A DNA stretch of 27,616 bases from a virus. The position numbers were made by a program, and so were the translations under genes. The notes under the pieces were generated by a model. It saw only the letters and a program-made list of their open reading frames with translations, was not told the DNA's origin and did no database searches. The DNA is taken from IMG/VR virus record IMGVR_UViG_3300007735_000564, positions 1-27,616 of that record. One strand, written 5' to 3'. Numbering within the stretch: the stretch's first letter is position 1; every line of letters begins with the position of its first letter. Positions 7,925-17,259 of the stretch are shown one piece after another.

Positions 7925-8857
7925 TTAGTTAATGCTTGTTGCAGACTCAATGCGATAGAGTGCTGCTTCACGTAGGCGTGCGAAGCCGCCCATATAGTAC
8001 CAACCGATGGTACGGAAACGACGGAGTGCGTCAATTTCTGGACCGATAACAGTTGAGATGTTTTGTCCCATTGCTTCAGCAAGTGCTTCACGACCAGCGA
8101 CAACTGCCTTGTAGACGTTGACTGATCCTGAGTTAGCTGCGAATGGTACGCGAGGTGTTTCAACAATGAATGCACCTTCGAGAACTCCAACTGCACCAGC
8201 TGTGAACGGTGTACGCTCAACATACTTTGTGAGTTCTTGGAATCCACCAGTACCTGATTCAGCACGAAGATCGGCTGATTGGCGTGGGTGTAGGTATGCA
8301 GCATATAGTTCGCCGATACGAGGCAAAGCCTTGTTTGTGCGAAGTTGTGTTACAGCCTCACGAATATCTTGTGTTGAGATAGTCGCTGCAGCTGTAATTG
8401 TGTTTGTTGAAGTTGCTGTGTTACCTGCGTAGATGACGTTTGAGCCACCTGTGAGGACTGCTGCAACTACAGCATCAATTGAGTCTGCTGAGTTGTAAGC
8501 GATGATGTCAGCAAGAGCTGAATCTACATCGTTGAATGAAGTTAGGTTTAACTTCTTTGTTGTTGTTACGGCTGAGCCGTATTCGTTAAGTGTAACTGTA
8601 ACCTGATTTGGGTTACCTAGTGCAATGCTTGATACGTCTGTTGTTTCTGTCAATGTAGATGTTGCTTGTGCAAGATCTGAGTAGATAGAGAACACAACTG
8701 ACGAACCTGGCATTGCCTGTTGTACTGGCTTAACATCAGCAAGTGAGCGCATAACTGGAATGGAACGGAGTGCCATTCTTACGTACTGATCGTACGCTGT
8801 CTGCACCAAATTGCTAATCGCAGATGTACCGGTAGGGGTACCTCCTGGAACTGGCAT
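7925..8857 (-). CDS. Major capsid protein (N4 gp56 / HK97-fold type)
   Basis: A 310-aa protein. Features include an N-terminal helix ending SLADVKPVQQAMPGSSVVFS, a beta region (VTVTLNEYGSAVTTTKKLNL), a central helix (ALADIIAYNSADSIDAVVAA), the A-domain-like ELYAAYLHPRQSADLRAESG, and a late strand VVAGREALAEAMGQ with RFRTIGWYYMGGFARLRE near the end. This arrangement is that of the N4 gp56-like major capsid family, an HK97-fold shell protein. The gene follows a scaffold-like gene and is followed by a hairpin, as is usual for the most abundant virion protein. GAAAGG precedes the ATG. No maturation protease is visible nearby. Confidence 0.9.
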   Translation of the reverse strand: MPVPGGTPTGTSAISNLVQTAYDQYVRMALRSIPVMRSLADVKPVQQAMPGSSVVFSIYSDLAQATSTLTETTDVSSIALGNPNQVTVTLNEYGSAVTTTKKLNLTSFNDVDSALADIIAYNSADSIDAVVAAVLTGGSNVIYAGNTATSTNTITAAATISTQDIREAVTQLRTNKALPRIGELYAAYLHPRQSADLRAESGTGGFQELTKYVERTPFTAGAVGVLEGAFIVETPRVPFAANSGSVNVYKAVVAGREALAEAMGQNISTVIGPEIDALRRFRTIGWYYMGGFARLREAALYRIESATSIN

Positions 8858-8883
8858 TTGTTACCTTTCGTTAGGGGTGAGGG

Positions 8884-9354
8884 TTAAAGACCAGACTCCC
8901 GAATAACTGCATCCAACTCTTCTTTGCTATTTGCATTCATTAACCGTTGCATAATGTCTTGTCCGGCTTCAGGTGTAAAACCTGCTTCGGCTGTTTGCGT
9001 TAGTTTCTTATATGCAGCAATGTCTGCTGGATCTGCATTCGGTACTGCCTGGCTTGACTCGATGTTAAGACCGAATACATCGGCATTAGCTTCGAGCCAC
9101 TTAGACACGGACTCTTCAGTTGGGTCAATGTCCTGTGGGATAAATGAAGAGATCTTCTGATTTACCCCGCGAGCTGCGAGGGCATCCTTGATTGCTCTTT
9201 CACGTTGCGCCTTGCTTAGTCCTTCGAACTGAGCACGAAGCTCTTGTAGTTCTTTGTCCTTTTGCTTGGCTGCTTTGCGTAGTTGTTTTACAAGGTCATT
9301 CGATGAATCCTGTGTGAAGTCATCGTCGTCATCCTCGTACTCGTAATTGGACAT
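8884..9354 (-). CDS. Scaffolding-like protein
   Basis: The ATG at 9354 is preferred because AGGGAG lies at the right distance; an ATG at 9372 has no ribosome site. The 156-aa protein begins with a very acidic segment (EYEDDDDDF), then a charged coiled coil (VKQLRKAAKQKDKELQELRA) at about 20-55, then a segment with SSFIPQDIDPTEESVSKWLE and a helical C-terminus. Length, acidity, coiled coil and the position just upstream of the major capsid gene are the classic marks of a capsid assembly scaffold that is removed before DNA packaging. Confidence 0.8.
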   Translation of the reverse strand: MSNYEYEDDDDDFTQDSSNDLVKQLRKAAKQKDKELQELRAQFEGLSKAQRERAIKDALAARGVNQKISSFIPQDIDPTEESVSKWLEANADVFGLNIESSQAVPNADPADIAAYKKLTQTAEAGFTPEAGQDIMQRLMNANSKEELDAVIRESGL

Positions 9355-9473
9355 AGTCCATCTCCCTATCATTAGTTGATTGCGCCAGCCTCATATTCTG
9401 TTGGGGAACAGATATGGCTCTGACTCCTGGTCTTGATATCACTCCACTAGGCCAGTCGTTCTAGTGGCAGGCT
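9355..9473 (-). other. Untranslated stretch upstream of the scaffold gene
   Basis: About 120 bases between the 398-aa gene and the scaffold start. It holds the inverted repeat listed at 9444-9467 and an open frame without a start codon whose end reads HICSPTEYEAGAIN before a TAA at 9372-9374. No gene can be supported here. It is the largest gap within the late structural operon and may hold a promoter or processing site for scaffold and capsid expression. Confidence 0.4.
9444..9467 (-). repeat. Inverted repeat CCACTAG / CTAGTGG
   Basis: A perfect 7-bp inverted repeat with a ten-base loop lies just after the stop of the 398-aa gene. No U-run follows on the transcribed strand. It may separate the message of the internal virion proteins from that of scaffold and capsid by pausing, processing or stabilisation. 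Confidence 0.45.
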
Positions 9474-10670
9474 TTATAGTGCTCCGGCTCTATCGCGTGC
9501 TAATGCACCAAGTCCGGATTGACCGCTAAACTTTGCGGTTTCAAGTGCTGTTAATTTCTTACGCTTCTGCGCTGCTTCTGCAGATCCTGCAAGATTAAAT
9601 ACTTCTTGCTCTGCAGTGGCCTGAGTATAAGGTGATTCCTTATAGAACTCAGCAAGTTGTCCACCACGTGGTGCAACCTGTGCAATAGTTGCAAATCCTT
9701 GTTGTGCTGCAGACTTATCAACACCAGCTGCTGTTAGTTCCTCAGCTCGTGCTAAACCAGTCTGTAGTCCTTGTGCCATAGCAGCGCCACCAATTTCAGC
9801 AGCGGTTACCTTACGCTGAATGTTCTTGATAGCGTTGTTTGGATCAAGTGTATAAGCCAAGATATCACCGTTAGTAATATCTGGATAGAACTCTTTGAGT
9901 GCTCTAGCAACTTCTGGATTAGCTTTGAGTACACGGTCCTGTGCTGTCATAATACGGTCTTCTAGTTCTGCAGAAGAAATATCATTAGCAATGAACTTCT
10001 CAAATCCTTCTTGACGACCCATCTCTCCACGTGTGTAGTAAGTATCAGGTAATCCATAACGACGCATAATTTCTTGATACTGATCTTCAAGACCAAGATA
10101 AGTAGATTCATCTATTGCTTTAAGACCCTTAGCGATGCGTTGTGCGTTAGCAGCAAAGCGCTTCTTATAAGCATCTGTTTGACGAAGTAGAAGAGTAAGT
10201 TCGCCTTCTGATGTACTATCAGTTATCAGGTCCTTTAGCGGTTCTACTAATGCTTCAAGACCATATAGAGCAAACTGAGAAAAGAGTAGATCATAAGCAG
10301 AATTCTTTGCATTAGATTGTGTCTGTGCTAAAGACTGTGGAACTGGTACGTTTTGCAGTCCACCTAGTTGATTAGTAAGTTCTTCAACCTGCGGTCCAAC
10401 AGTTGATACTGTTCCAAAAGAAGTCGTATAAGGTTGACTTGTAATAACATCAAGTCCACGCTTACTCATTGCTCCGCCTTGGGAGCCAAGAATCTTTTCT
10501 TCTTTTACTTGTAACGGATCAAGGATTGCTTTAGCTCCGCTAAGTTGGGTTTTAAGTGGCTCCAGTTTAGCCTGGACTGCTGCACGTTGTCTTGCTATCT
10601 CAGCATTACGAGCATTAGCGGCAGCAATGGCTGCAGCATTAGCAGCAAGTTCTTCTTTTGTATATGCCAT
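9474..10670 (-). CDS. Internal virion protein-like, coiled-coil (398 aa)
   Basis: A helical protein. Residues 1-60 are an Ala/Glu/Lys-rich coiled coil (TKEELAANAAAIAAANARNA...). The middle has YDLLFSQFALYGLEALVEPL and AYKKRFAANAQRIAKGLKAI, then YQEIMRRYGLPDTYYTRGEM, and the end is Ala-rich. It is the last of three large proteins between portal and scaffold and lies two bases after the 403-aa gene. Helical proteins grouped this way in short-tailed phages form the internal core that is ejected with the DNA; that role is an inference. The ribosome site (CCAGGGG) is weak. Confidence 0.6.
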   Translation of the reverse strand: MAYTKEELAANAAAIAAANARNAEIARQRAAVQAKLEPLKTQLSGAKAILDPLQVKEEKILGSQGGAMSKRGLDVITSQPYTTSFGTVSTVGPQVEELTNQLGGLQNVPVPQSLAQTQSNAKNSAYDLLFSQFALYGLEALVEPLKDLITDSTSEGELTLLLRQTDAYKKRFAANAQRIAKGLKAIDESTYLGLEDQYQEIMRRYGLPDTYYTRGEMGRQEGFEKFIANDISSAELEDRIMTAQDRVLKANPEVARALKEFYPDITNGDILAYTLDPNNAIKNIQRKVTAAEIGGAAMAQGLQTGLARAEELTAAGVDKSAAQQGFATIAQVAPRGGQLAEFYKESPYTQATAEQEVFNLAGSAEAAQKRKKLTALETAKFSGQSGLGALARDRAGAL

Positions 10671-10672
10671 TT

Positions 10673-11884
10673 TTACCCCTGGAATCCAAAGTCTCTAAGA
10701 ACTTTTAGAGCTGCATTTGATACTTCTGCACGTGCATTGTTTGTGTATTGCCAACGTGGGTCCTTACGAAGCAGACGTTGAAATTCATATGATGTCATAG
10801 TCTTATCACCAGAAATTGCTTTTGTTAAAGCAGGATCTGTAATATCAATATCATTTGGATTTAATTCAAGCACTTGTGCCATTGCTGACTTATAAGGTTG
10901 ATAAATAGTTGCAAGGTCTGTTCCGGAATTAAGTAAATCTGCTATTGCTTTTGGTTGAGATACCGACGCAACTTTTCTAAATATAGATGCAATATCATTA
11001 GGTGATTCACCTTCGTTAATTCTATTTGCATACATTAGTGCATCTTCTGGTGATAGAACAATACCATTTGATTTAGCAAAAGATTGAACCTGCTGTCTTG
11101 CTGCATCAATAGAAGTCTGTTTGGCAGTTACTGATTTTTGCTTAACTGCTCCTGCTTCTTTTGCAAGATTAGCTAGTATACCTGGTGAGGCTTTTGGATT
11201 TGCTTCGTACTTACCGGTTGAAATAAGATCTGTTAAGAACTGTTCTTTATCCAAGCCACCATATGTAAGTCCATTTACATATTTAGATGGATTCTTCTTT
11301 TGAGCATCGTTTAGAATCTTTGTGATAGCTGTTACTTCTTTATCACTTGCCTGTCTTCCAAGAACCTTACTAAAGACTGTATTGATATCAGACTTAGCCT
11401 GTGTAGGACTTGATATGTAGGCTTGTGGTAATGAAGAAGCAGCACCTGCTGCAGCATTCTTTGCTGCATTGTTAAACCAGTCTTCTAATGTTCCAGTTCT
11501 AGCGACTATGTCAGAAGAACCCATAATATTTGTAGCGAGTTTACTGACGTATCCGCCTACATAACCTGGATCAAGGCTTTTTCTTCCTGTTAATTTAGCT
11601 ACAGCAGCTTTAACTCGTCCATATGCCTTTGAATCTGTTCCAGCCAAGGTGGTTATGTATGAACCAATTTGAATAGGAGGCAAGGAAAGAGGATTTCCAT
11701 TTGCATCAAGTAAACCAAAACCAACATCTACCTTATAAACAGAATCATCCGTTATGCCACTGGTATTACTACTTCCCATATTAAATGAAGGAGGTGGTGT
11801 TACGTTATCGCCTGGTTTATTTATGTTGCCCTTGCCATCAGGGGTCCATACCCATTGACCATTTTTATCTTTAGTCCAGGACAT
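10673..11884 (-). CDS. Internal virion protein-like (403 aa)
   Basis: It opens with MSWTKDKNGQWVWTPDGKGN and a Gly/Pro/Asn-rich linker. Around residues 165-200 lies VFSKVLGRQASDKEVTAITK followed by ILNDAQKKNP, an LGRxAsxxEVxxxTxxLNxAxxxNP motif I recall from virion proteins of cyanophages and actinobacteriophages. The rest is helical, ending EFQRLLRKDPRWQYTNNARA. It overlaps the 1741-aa gene as TAATG with GAGGTG upstream. Linked expression of the trio suggests one particle component, probably the ejected core. Biochemical function unknown. Confidence 0.6.
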   Translation of the reverse strand: MSWTKDKNGQWVWTPDGKGNINKPGDNVTPPPSFNMGSSNTSGITDDSVYKVDVGFGLLDANGNPLSLPPIQIGSYITTLAGTDSKAYGRVKAAVAKLTGRKSLDPGYVGGYVSKLATNIMGSSDIVARTGTLEDWFNNAAKNAAAGAASSLPQAYISSPTQAKSDINTVFSKVLGRQASDKEVTAITKILNDAQKKNPSKYVNGLTYGGLDKEQFLTDLISTGKYEANPKASPGILANLAKEAGAVKQKSVTAKQTSIDAARQQVQSFAKSNGIVLSPEDALMYANRINEGESPNDIASIFRKVASVSQPKAIADLLNSGTDLATIYQPYKSAMAQVLELNPNDIDITDPALTKAISGDKTMTSYEFQRLLRKDPRWQYTNNARAEVSNAALKVLRDFGFQG

Positions 11885-14800
11885 TACTTATTCACCTCAA
11901 TCACTTCATAGTTATCGTTTTCAAGATAGCGTGTGTATAGATCCGCAAAGCCAGTATCGTAAAGTTTAAGGTTAATAATATAATCATCCCATTTATCTTT
12001 TAAGTCAGCATTTGCAGGGTTTGTTAGACCCGATACACCAAGATACTTCTTACGGTTAGCAAGTTCGTTAGCAACATAATCTCTGTTAAGAACATAGTCT
12101 TTAACAGCCATCATTGTTGGAGTATTACCATACTCTTTCATCCAGGCTTCGTTACCTAGAGTCTTAATAAGACCCTTTACATAACGCTTTGTTTTAGTAA
12201 AATCGCCAACGGAGTTATCGTAAGCCTCTGCCCAAGATGGGAGATATGCCTTAATTGATTCAACCGATTCTTTCCATTTTGCTGTTAAACCCATTTGCTG
12301 TGCAGCTTGTGAGTTAATATCCTTGATACCGTACTTAGTAAGCAGAGCATCGCGTTGCTGAGAGAACTTTTCATAATAGTTCCAGCCTAGGCTTTCTTCA
12401 CGGTCTACAATGATATCCTCAGTAGCGCGAGATTCTGTATACTTGATCTCTCCGCCAGGACGAACATTCTTATTACGGAAGTAATTAGCCGCAGCATCTG
12501 AATACTTATCAGAGTTATTACCGTAGTTAGCAATAAATCCTACGAGTCCAGGTACGTTAAGTTTATCCATTTCACCTAGCAGTGGACTAAACTTCTTAAC
12601 GTTTACAACAGCACCCACGGTTGGGTTAAGATTGGTCTTATTCTTACTTGTAGGTGCAGTAATAATATAACCTAAATCACCATACTTGTTAAGAATATAA
12701 TCATCAACCTTTGTCTTACCAATCTTAGGATCCTGTAAAGCTGCTCGGTAATCATCCATAATCGGTTGCCATTCAGGTCTGAATGTGAAAGTAAAAGGTA
12801 AACCAAGGTTTGCCCCGATACGAATTTTGAATAATGTGTTTGCAAGTTTTATTGCATCTTGGAAATTTGGTTGTTTTCCAATACTTCCATTTGAACGCCA
12901 TTCATATTCAAGTGTCTTCATAGCACTTGCTACTGCTCTTGCATATGTTGCATCATCTAGTCCAGATTGAAGTGATGCATACTTCTGACCAGCTGCTGGT
13001 AGCAATAGTTTCCAAGGATTAGCAGGAGCCTTACCAAACGGAATCAAGCTATTCATAATTGCATTTGAAGTTTGTTCGCCAAAGAAGTCAGTTAAAAATG
13101 TCTTAGCGCTTTCAACTCTATCTGGTCTGCTATTAGCAAGCATAGATACCGGAATGGTTACAGGAACACCAAATGATGGTGCTAATGGGTTATCTCCTGT
13201 AAGGAAAACGTTAAGACTATTTTTAGGTATAGATACTTGGTATCCTTTAGGGATACCAAATCTTCCTTGAATACCTTCAGGAATAGTAAGAATTATAAAT
13301 TGATTTTCAGAAGGTGGTGCTCCTGGTGGAACTTCTTTACCTTCTTGGTCAATAACAGTTGCTATTCTATTTGGAAGATTCCAAATCTGTTGAGCACGAG
13401 CAATACGTGCAGGATCTTCAAGCAAGAACTTTCCATAAACTTTAACAGCATTGTACTGTGCATTAAAGAATGGTACTAGAAAGCGCATAAAGTTAGACAT
13501 ACCTGTATTGTTGGCAATACGATAAAGTACATCTTTCAGAGTCTTCTGTGATGCAGCGTGTGCGCTGCGTTGCAACTGAATAATTAAGTCTGGGTCTTGT
13601 ATATTCTTACCCATACCTTCAGCAAGGTTAATTTCTAGTTGAAGGTTCTTCTTGTATAAGTTATTATAGAATGGCCAAGCAACAAGATTATTTTCAGGTG
13701 TTGAACCAATAACCTTAAATATACCAGAAATTGCGTCGTTAATAGTTGTCTTAATAACGCCCTTATTATATCGGAGCGTATCCTCGACTAAAGAACGCCC
13801 AGCGATAGGAATCAAGTTTGGTGTTCCACGCATAAGCAAATCAAATTGCTCTGGTGAAATTTCTTCTCTTGCAAGAAGTGAGCGAACTTGTTGGTCTGGA
13901 AATAGTTTCAAGATACGTGAACGTGCTTCTGATACGTGCAAAGGAATATCAACTTTACTTACGTCAGAGTTAATCTCTTGTAAATAGAAGTTTCCTTTTT
14001 CACTTTGAAGCCATTGAATAATCTTTGAATCTGGTTCACCTTGAAGGATTCGCATAGCAAGTTGGTCTTCACGTAAAATACGATTAGCAAATACAGACAT
14101 TTCATTAAAGTATTGCGGATCACCAGGTTCAACTTTTACTCTGTTTTCGCTAAGATTCAAAGCAGATGTTAAAGTCTTTGAACCCTTTGCTGCATCAAAA
14201 CTTAGATATGCTTGGCCTTCTGTCATCCAGTTAAGGGATCCCTCGCTGGATACTTCAGCTCTTACTAAAGAACCATTTGGTCCAGCGAATGCACCATCTG
14301 CAATAACCTTCTTGCCGTTAGGAGAAATAAATACTTCTTCTGTTTCTCCAGCTTTAATTATTTTTAATTCAGAACGACGTTGTGCAAGGAATTGAGATTG
14401 TTCAACCTTTTCTAAAATCTGATTATCAATCTTATTTGCAAGTTCTTGATAGTAACGAATGCGTAACATCTGCTCTTCACCAAGAAGGTCAGCAATTTCT
14501 TCAAATCCTTGACCACGTGATGTTTCATAAGATGTAATAACTCTGATGTTTGGATACTCAATAGGACCCTTACCACGAAGGTTTAAGAGACCAGCTGATT
14601 CAAGTTCATCAGCAAGCATACCGGAAGGAACACCGCGACGTGCTTCAATCTCCGGTGTTGCACCCTTAGGTAAACGCTTTCCGCTACCAGGAATCTTATA
14701 AAATACTTTACCGCTTAGGTAATCAGCATATACAAGAGTTGTTCCCTTTGGAAGTGTTGGTACTACTTCTTCTCTTACATACTTTGAAAATGCTTTATTC

Positions 14801-17109
14801 TGTAGCGTTTCAAATTTAACTTTATCACCGGCAAACAAAAGACCCTTTTGCTTCTTTCGCTTATCCATTAGTTCAAAGTATGCCTTAGTATCTGACTCTT
14901 TGAGAAGGGGCTTAGACTTAGATGTAATTGCAAGTTCAACAGCCTCTGGTGTTACTTGTTTTCCAAATGTTCCAGCAGCATTAGCATAGTATGACTTAGG
15001 TGTTAATTCGTTTAGAATTGACTCACGAACGTTAATAACATCTTGACGTTGTTGGATCAATTTACCAACTTGTGTATTAAGCTGAGAAGGTCTTGTAGCA
15101 GATAGTGTTTCATCTACAAAATTTTCTGCTTGCTTCTTACGAGTTCCTAAATTCTGCTTAAATGTTTTGAATACTTCATCGGTCTTTGCAATAGATCCAA
15201 GCGCTAATGCAGCACGTAGTTGTCCGTCAATTGTGTTACGGATAGGATAACCCATACGTGTAAGAACAGAAGCCTTAAATAGTGAGTTTGCAAAATCCAT
15301 TGCATCTTCAAGTTCTTTACCAGCTAAACGTGCAGTTAAACCAGCTTTAGTTACTGCTTCTCCAGACGGTACAAGACGCTTGTATAATTTAAGAAAGTTA
15401 TCAAAATCTGCAAAATCCATCATTGGCACAACGTTAGGCATTTCAGATTTCCAGAATGGCGACGTAACTAGTTTACCGTTATCGTCAACCCAAAAGCCCT
15501 TTTGAGAAATTGAATTCATAATTCCTCTACGAACTGAACCAAAAGCCTTATACCACATAGTTGCTTCTTCAACTGATAGCCCATTTTCAAGAGCAATAAT
15601 GTTTGCTACTTCTTGTTCAATGTTTTCAACTGCCTGAAAACGTTCAGTAGAGTTTTTTGCAAGTGCGTATTCAGAATATAATTGTGTTTTAACTGGTAGG
15701 TACTCTGGATTGCGTAGTACCGGTACAGAATTGAGTGCGTACTTAATTTCATTTGAAGATTCTGACATAGGAGTTCCGTCAATACGAACAATTCCACGTG
15801 GAAGTTTATTAAATGCTGCCTGAATAACTGCAACAGGTCGTGAGAAAGGTGTTTTTTGGAACGTTTCTGTATAAAAAGAAAAATCGTGGCGTAATTCAGC
15901 AGCTCTAGCACGAGCCTTTTCAATTGAAACACCAACATTTTTATTAAACAGATTAACATCAGCAGCTGAAGTGTATTCGTTTATGACACGATAGTCACCA
16001 AGACGCTCATTCATTGCGCGTGCAAGGTTTACATCGCGTAATTTTAGGTCTTCAAGAACTTTACCCAAGCGATCATACTCTTGAATAGTTGGTTCTAAAT
16101 TTTTAATATTAGCGCCTGCGCCCCATTCAATATTTGCATACTTTTTAGCAACAGGATCGAGTAAATCTTGTGAACGTTGAATTTCGTCTGCAATAGATGC
16201 ACGAGTTGCTGCAATTTTTGCAAGAGAAGCTCTATCTCCAGCTGCTGCAGCAATGAAATTTGCAGCATCCTCATAGGTATTTGCTTCACCTATGAGAACT
16301 TTCATTAAACGTGGATTAGTGCTTTTTGTAATAAGTGGATGTGAAGAAACTTCTGCTATATTTTTACCAACAAGAGAAGATACAGCAGTACCGATAGGAG
16401 TTTCTCGTCCAGCTTTACCTGCAGTTTCTACCCAAATACCGTGTTGATCTAAATCTTTACGAAGGGTAACAATATCATCAGCAGTTTTAATAGGATTGAT
16501 AAGAATATTCTTGCGTGCTATTCCAGCACCTTTACCAACAATAACTAAAGGGTCTGCATACCAGTTGAGTAGCCCATCAATAGCACCTGAAGCTGCTTTG
16601 CCAAATATGTTTTTTTCAAAAGTTTCTTTGCGATCTGTTGGATCTGCAATATTAAAGTACTTATCAAATAGATAAACGTATGGTGCAATTGCTGCCTGTC
16701 CAGGACTAACCTCTTCGGCAAGTTTCCAGTTAGCTGCAATATCTGGAACTTCTCCCTTGAGTAACTGACCTGAGGAAAGAGAAATTGTTGATACTGGTTG
16801 AGATACTTTTGGATATAGAAATTCATAAGCCTTATTAGCTTCTTCCATACCAAGGTTAAATGCTGTATCTAATTTAATTGTTTCTGCTGGCTTTAATAAA
16901 GTTCCTGTAACTGCTTTTCCAGCTTTTTGACCAGCTTCTTGAAATGGCTTAGCAGCAGCGGCTGATATCTGTGTAGTATCAACACCAGGAGCAATTCTAC
17001 CTGCTGCAGAACCAGCAAAGCCAGCTGCTACGTTTTCACCAACCGCAGACAAAGCCTGACCGATAGTTGATGCAATCTTACTCTTTATGGAATCCCAATA
17101 ATTGGCCAC
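11884..17109 (-). CDS. Giant virion protein (1741 aa), probable ejection protein
   Basis: The start is GTG at 17109, with GGGAGG eight bases before it. Residues 10-75 are Ala/Gly-rich amphipathic helix. Landmarks follow: LLNWYADPLVIVGKGAGIAR near 180-199, FKASVLTRMGYPIRNTIDGQ near 611-630, and FMRFLVPFFNAQYNAVKVYG near 1205-1225, with a helical, aromatic-rich C-terminus. No catalytic signature (polymerase, protease, lysozyme) is evident. I recall the LTRxGYxxRN--D-QLR and RF-vPF-NA elements from large virion proteins of actinobacteriophages. It takes the slot after the portal where MuF-like or virion enzyme proteins are usual. A DNA-ejection protein is the best inference; a tape measure is unlikely in this position. 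Confidence 0.65.
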   Translation of the reverse strand: MANYWDSIKSKIASTIGQALSAVGENVAAGFAGSAAGRIAPGVDTTQISAAAAKPFQEAGQKAGKAVTGTLLKPAETIKLDTAFNLGMEEANKAYEFLYPKVSQPVSTISLSSGQLLKGEVPDIAANWKLAEEVSPGQAAIAPYVYLFDKYFNIADPTDRKETFEKNIFGKAASGAIDGLLNWYADPLVIVGKGAGIARKNILINPIKTADDIVTLRKDLDQHGIWVETAGKAGRETPIGTAVSSLVGKNIAEVSSHPLITKSTNPRLMKVLIGEANTYEDAANFIAAAAGDRASLAKIAATRASIADEIQRSQDLLDPVAKKYANIEWGAGANIKNLEPTIQEYDRLGKVLEDLKLRDVNLARAMNERLGDYRVINEYTSAADVNLFNKNVGVSIEKARARAAELRHDFSFYTETFQKTPFSRPVAVIQAAFNKLPRGIVRIDGTPMSESSNEIKYALNSVPVLRNPEYLPVKTQLYSEYALAKNSTERFQAVENIEQEVANIIALENGLSVEEATMWYKAFGSVRRGIMNSISQKGFWVDDNGKLVTSPFWKSEMPNVVPMMDFADFDNFLKLYKRLVPSGEAVTKAGLTARLAGKELEDAMDFANSLFKASVLTRMGYPIRNTIDGQLRAALALGSIAKTDEVFKTFKQNLGTRKKQAENFVDETLSATRPSQLNTQVGKLIQQRQDVINVRESILNELTPKSYYANAAGTFGKQVTPEAVELAITSKSKPLLKESDTKAYFELMDKRKKQKGLLFAGDKVKFETLQNKAFSKYVREEVVPTLPKGTTLVYADYLSGKVFYKIPGSGKRLPKGATPEIEARRGVPSGMLADELESAGLLNLRGKGPIEYPNIRVITSYETSRGQGFEEIADLLGEEQMLRIRYYQELANKIDNQILEKVEQSQFLAQRRSELKIIKAGETEEVFISPNGKKVIADGAFAGPNGSLVRAEVSSEGSLNWMTEGQAYLSFDAAKGSKTLTSALNLSENRVKVEPGDPQYFNEMSVFANRILREDQLAMRILQGEPDSKIIQWLQSEKGNFYLQEINSDVSKVDIPLHVSEARSRILKLFPDQQVRSLLAREEISPEQFDLLMRGTPNLIPIAGRSLVEDTLRYNKGVIKTTINDAISGIFKVIGSTPENNLVAWPFYNNLYKKNLQLEINLAEGMGKNIQDPDLIIQLQRSAHAASQKTLKDVLYRIANNTGMSNFMRFLVPFFNAQYNAVKVYGKFLLEDPARIARAQQIWNLPNRIATVIDQEGKEVPPGAPPSENQFIILTIPEGIQGRFGIPKGYQVSIPKNSLNVFLTGDNPLAPSFGVPVTIPVSMLANSRPDRVESAKTFLTDFFGEQTSNAIMNSLIPFGKAPANPWKLLLPAAGQKYASLQSGLDDATYARAVASAMKTLEYEWRSNGSIGKQPNFQDAIKLANTLFKIRIGANLGLPFTFTFRPEWQPIMDDYRAALQDPKIGKTKVDDYILNKYGDLGYIITAPTSKNKTNLNPTVGAVVNVKKFSPLLGEMDKLNVPGLVGFIANYGNNSDKYSDAAANYFRNKNVRPGGEIKYTESRATEDIIVDREESLGWNYYEKFSQQRDALLTKYGIKDINSQAAQQMGLTAKWKESVESIKAYLPSWAEAYDNSVGDFTKTKRYVKGLIKTLGNEAWMKEYGNTPTMMAVKDYVLNRDYVANELANRKKYLGVSGLTNPANADLKDKWDDYIINLKLYDTGFADLYTRYLENDNYEVIEVNK

Positions 17110-17112
17110 GTA

Positions 17113-17259
17113 TTAAACCTCCCGTGTAAGGTGTTTAATAAAGTCGTCTCTATCTTGATCTGATTCCCAAGGAATATTTGCAAGAGAAAGTACTACACCT
17201 GGATAATCATAACCAAGGGCGTCAACAAATGCTGTAACATCTTTGACAAATTGATTCAT
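17113..17259 (-). CDS. Small hypothetical protein (48 aa)
   Basis: Frame from ATG 17259, overlapping the upstream stop as ATGA, to TAA just before the ribosome site of the 1741-aa gene. The sequence is acidic and compact (MNQFVKDVTAFVDALGYDYP ... WESDQDRDDFIKHL), probably helical. No family is recognised. Its end contains the GGGAGG used by the next gene, so the two are tightly linked. Confidence 0.65.
   Translation of the reverse strand: MNQFVKDVTAFVDALGYDYPGVVLSLANIPWESDQDRDDFIKHLTREV

Noticed and set aside
7852-8304. A 150-residue minus-strand frame across the start of the 108-aa gene and the capsid gene
   Set aside because: It is Gln/Leu/His-rich shadow sequence in the third frame of the well-supported major capsid gene and has no ribosome site.
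9414-9464. A 16-codon plus-strand frame in the gap before the scaffold gene
   Set aside because: It runs against the operon, has no ribosome site and ends within the inverted repeat.
15606-16853. Minus-strand frames of 64-117 residues inside the 1741-aa gene
   Set aside because: They are Leu/Gln/Ile-rich shadows of the main frame without ribosome sites.
11884-17109. Tape measure protein
   Set aside because: Large size alone suggested it, but it lies between portal and scaffold, lacks obvious long coiled-coil repeats, and no tail tube or sheath genes are present.
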